Shown one piece after another: positions 62,635-64,000 of a stretch of DNA of 64,000 nt. How positions within the stretch are numbered: the first letter of the stretch is position 1; every line of letters begins with the position of its first letter. Made by a program: the position numbers and the translations under genes. Source of the DNA: Klebsiella michiganensis (GTDB lineage: Bacteria; Pseudomonadota; Gammaproteobacteria; Enterobacterales; Enterobacteriaceae). The stretch lies in contig NZ_PRDB01000004.1 in assembly GCF_002925905.1 (NCBI RefSeq), forward strand, positions 124,001 through 188,000. The letters are read 5' to 3'. Below the pieces are notes generated by a model. That model was not told the DNA's origin. It did not search any database and was given only the letters and a program-made list of their open reading frames with translations.

Positions 62635-62663
62635 TATCGGCCCCGGCCGGGGCCGATAAATTT
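62635..62663. terminator. terminator between yhaL and the Spy-like gene
   Basis: TATCGGCCCC-GGCC-GGGGCCGATA is a 24-base perfect palindrome followed by AATTT. It lies between two convergent genes. Confidence 0.75.
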
Positions 62664-63072
62664 ACTCACTCAGCGCCTGAGCTAAATCTTTTTGGACCTG
62701 CTTACGCTGTTCTGGCGTCAGGACCTGATTCACATCAAAATAGTACTTCACGCGATAATAGCGGACCTGCTGTTCGACTTTACTAAACGCCGCCAGCTGA
62801 TCTTTGACCGCTTTTTCATTCCATTTTCCGGAATCAATCACATCAAATAATACGCCGTCTTTAATATCTTTCTGGGAGATCTGCTGAACGTTTTTTTCCA
62901 GCTGCTGGTGCAGGCTTTTAATTTTCGTTACCTGATCCTGGGTCAGTTTTAAGTGTTGGACAATCGGATCCTGCGCCGGGACTGGCGCAGCGTTAACATC
63001 CGCAGCCTGTGCCGCCATTGAGAAGCCCGTAGCGAGGACGGTTGTCACTGCAATGCGAGTCATTAATTTCAT
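62662..63072 (-). CDS. Spy/CpxP-type periplasmic LTXXQ-motif protein
   Basis: 136 residues with a signal peptide cleaved near SMAAQAADV. The mature protein is helical and has two LTxxQ motifs (LKLTQDQVTKIKSLHQQ and VLTPEQRKQVQ), the mark of the Spy/CpxP/Zra periplasmic group that buffers unfolded proteins or senses envelope stress. It is much smaller and less basic than true Spy. The ribosome site is weak (AGGAT, 11 bases away). In E. coli the gene after yhaL is a different one, so this starts an accessory stretch. Confidence 0.85.
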   Translation of the reverse strand: MKLMTRIAVTTVLATGFSMAAQAADVNAAPVPAQDPIVQHLKLTQDQVTKIKSLHQQLEKNVQQISQKDIKDGVLFDVIDSGKWNEKAVKDQLAAFSKVEQQVRYYRVKYYFDVNQVLTPEQRKQVQKDLAQALSE

Positions 63073-63538
63073 TTTTTGTTTTATCCTGATTAATTATCAC
63101 CGATGTGGCTGGCTATTATTTTTCATAAGCCGATGACGAAATGTAAAAAATAGTTCGCATAAATGTAGTTAAATCAGGAAATACATAACAAACATGAATA
63201 CTACAATTGAAGTCATTTATTTTAAATATATTAATTAAGCAAGAAGGACGCATAACCGTATGAGTCATAATGCGGTTGATGGCAAATCTGTTTCCCCCAT
63301 TGTGCCGCTTTCTTGTCAGGTGGCGGCTGACGCCTTTCCTGATCGACTACATCCGCGCCGTTGCTACAACCCAAAGCAAAAGCCCCGCTATTGCTGGCAG
63401 GGGTTGTCTAATAAGTTGAAACGGACCGCTCAGCCGGCTTCGTTCAACCATACGTCAGGTATCTGCGGCGCTGGGGATTGTGTCGCAGACCGTATCTCAC
63501 TTTGTATGGCAGGGTAAAGCCCGCCAGGTACGTGTCTT
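63073..63538. other. intergenic stretch with possible decayed sequence
   Basis: 466 bases. The first 170 are AT-rich promoter-like DNA for the Spy-like gene. From about 63260 the base composition turns GC-rich and coding-like, with an 85-codon frame (63260-63517) that has no recognised relatives, and two other frames with partial sense. No intact gene or family can be named; it may be a remnant. Confidence 0.35.
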
Positions 63539-63946
63539 TCACACCCAACCGTGTTTTATCGCCAGCATCAAAATCCCTGCAATTACAAAAAATACTATAC
63601 TAACCAGACCAAGAAGTGCCTCTACATAAAATGGCCTGATAATCCGTTTCGGTAATCCCCGGATGAAATCTTTATCATCATTTTTGGTCAGTATTGAGCT
63701 TTTATTCCACAATAGCGGCATAAATATAAACTGCGTTTTTATGCCGTATGCGCCCTTGAAGTAAAGTGAGTTAACGTTCTCGAACAATAATACGGCATCG
63801 GGAAGGCTGCCGAACTTCTCTTTGTATAGCTGGCAGATCTCCTTAAATCTCTTTCTGTTCAGAAGTGAGACAATGACACTGGCAATGATGAACACAGTAC
63901 CAAGGCAAGTAGCCACAAGGAATACTTTATCTGGAGTATTAATCAT
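63539..63946 (-). CDS. two-helix membrane protein of unknown function
   Basis: 135 residues, AT-rich. Membrane segments lie at about 8-28 (VFLVATCLGTVFIIASVIVS) and 108-130 (EALLGLVSIVFFVIAGILML), with a charged region between (RKRFKEICQLYKEKFGSLPD, KNDDKDFIRGLPKR). AAGG lies 11 bases before the ATG. I recognise no family. Base composition and lack of an E. coli counterpart suggest acquired DNA. A frame ending 20 bases upstream on the same strand may be the tail of another gene beyond the window. Confidence 0.65.
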   Translation of the reverse strand: MINTPDKVFLVATCLGTVFIIASVIVSLLNRKRFKEICQLYKEKFGSLPDAVLLFENVNSLYFKGAYGIKTQFIFMPLLWNKSSILTKNDDKDFIRGLPKRIIRPFYVEALLGLVSIVFFVIAGILMLAIKHGWV

Positions 63947-64000
63947 TGCTGCTTACCTTGTATAAAAGTTCACCGGAGTACTCTCCTACGGCAGATAATG

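Noticed and set aside
63400-63540. IS-family transposase fragment
   Set aside because: A few residues (RYLRRWGL) look like IS630-type transposases, but the stretch is too short and no inverted repeats were found.

Overview
The window is a chromosomal segment of a Klebsiella-like enterobacterium (Klebsiella sensu lato or a close relative). The conserved backbone follows Escherichia coli K-12 gene order from rpoD to yhaL: rpoD, mug, ileX, yqjH-yqjI, patA, ygjH, ebgRAC, ygjIJK, fadH, rlmG, ygjP, ygjR, alx, sstT, ygjV, uxaAC/exuT, exuR, yqjA-mzrA-yqjCDEK, yqjF, yqjG, yhaH, yhaJ, yhaK, yhaL. Proteins were recognised from remembered family sequences, motifs and gene order; no database search was run. 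The aerotaxis gene aer, found between yqjI and patA in E. coli, is absent, as is higBA between fadH and rlmG.

Several blocks are inserted into this backbone. Between rpoD and mug lies an orphan AT-rich TetR regulator. Between ileX and yqjH lies a dihydroxyacetone/glycerol block: a small protein, dhaR, gldA, the PTS-dependent kinase dhaKLM, and a second, single-chain ATP-type kinase. An extra permease paralogue follows ebgC. Between ygjK and fadH lies a complete autoinducer-2 locus (lsrACDBFG divergent from lsrRK). Between rlmG and ygjP lies a xyloside block (GPH transporter, AraC-type regulator, frameshifted GH43 xylosidase). Between ygjP and ygjR lies a Phd/Doc toxin-antitoxin pair with an altered Doc active site.

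Regulatory DNA is rich. There are TGAAACA/TGTTTCA half-sites between gldA and dhaK, YqjI and Fur sites at yqjH-yqjI, a sigma-54 promoter at patA, matching EbgR-type operators in front of ebgA and ygjI, inverted repeats at lsr, ExuR and CRP sites at exu/uxa, and a manganese/pH-responsive leader at alx. Repeats include two arrays of 120-bp BIME-like units, an ERIC element with an internal insertion, and several GC-rich intergenic hairpins.

The most interesting system-level reading concerns ebgR to ygjK. Shared operators suggest that a cytoplasmic beta-galactosidase (EbgAC), two amino-acid-type permeases, an envelope protein (YgjJ) and a periplasmic GH63 glucosidase (YgjK) form one regulon. Amino-acid-type permeases in a glycosidase regulon suggest that the natural substrate may be a glycosylated amino acid. 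Glucosyl-galactosyl-hydroxylysine from collagen would fit; this is inference.
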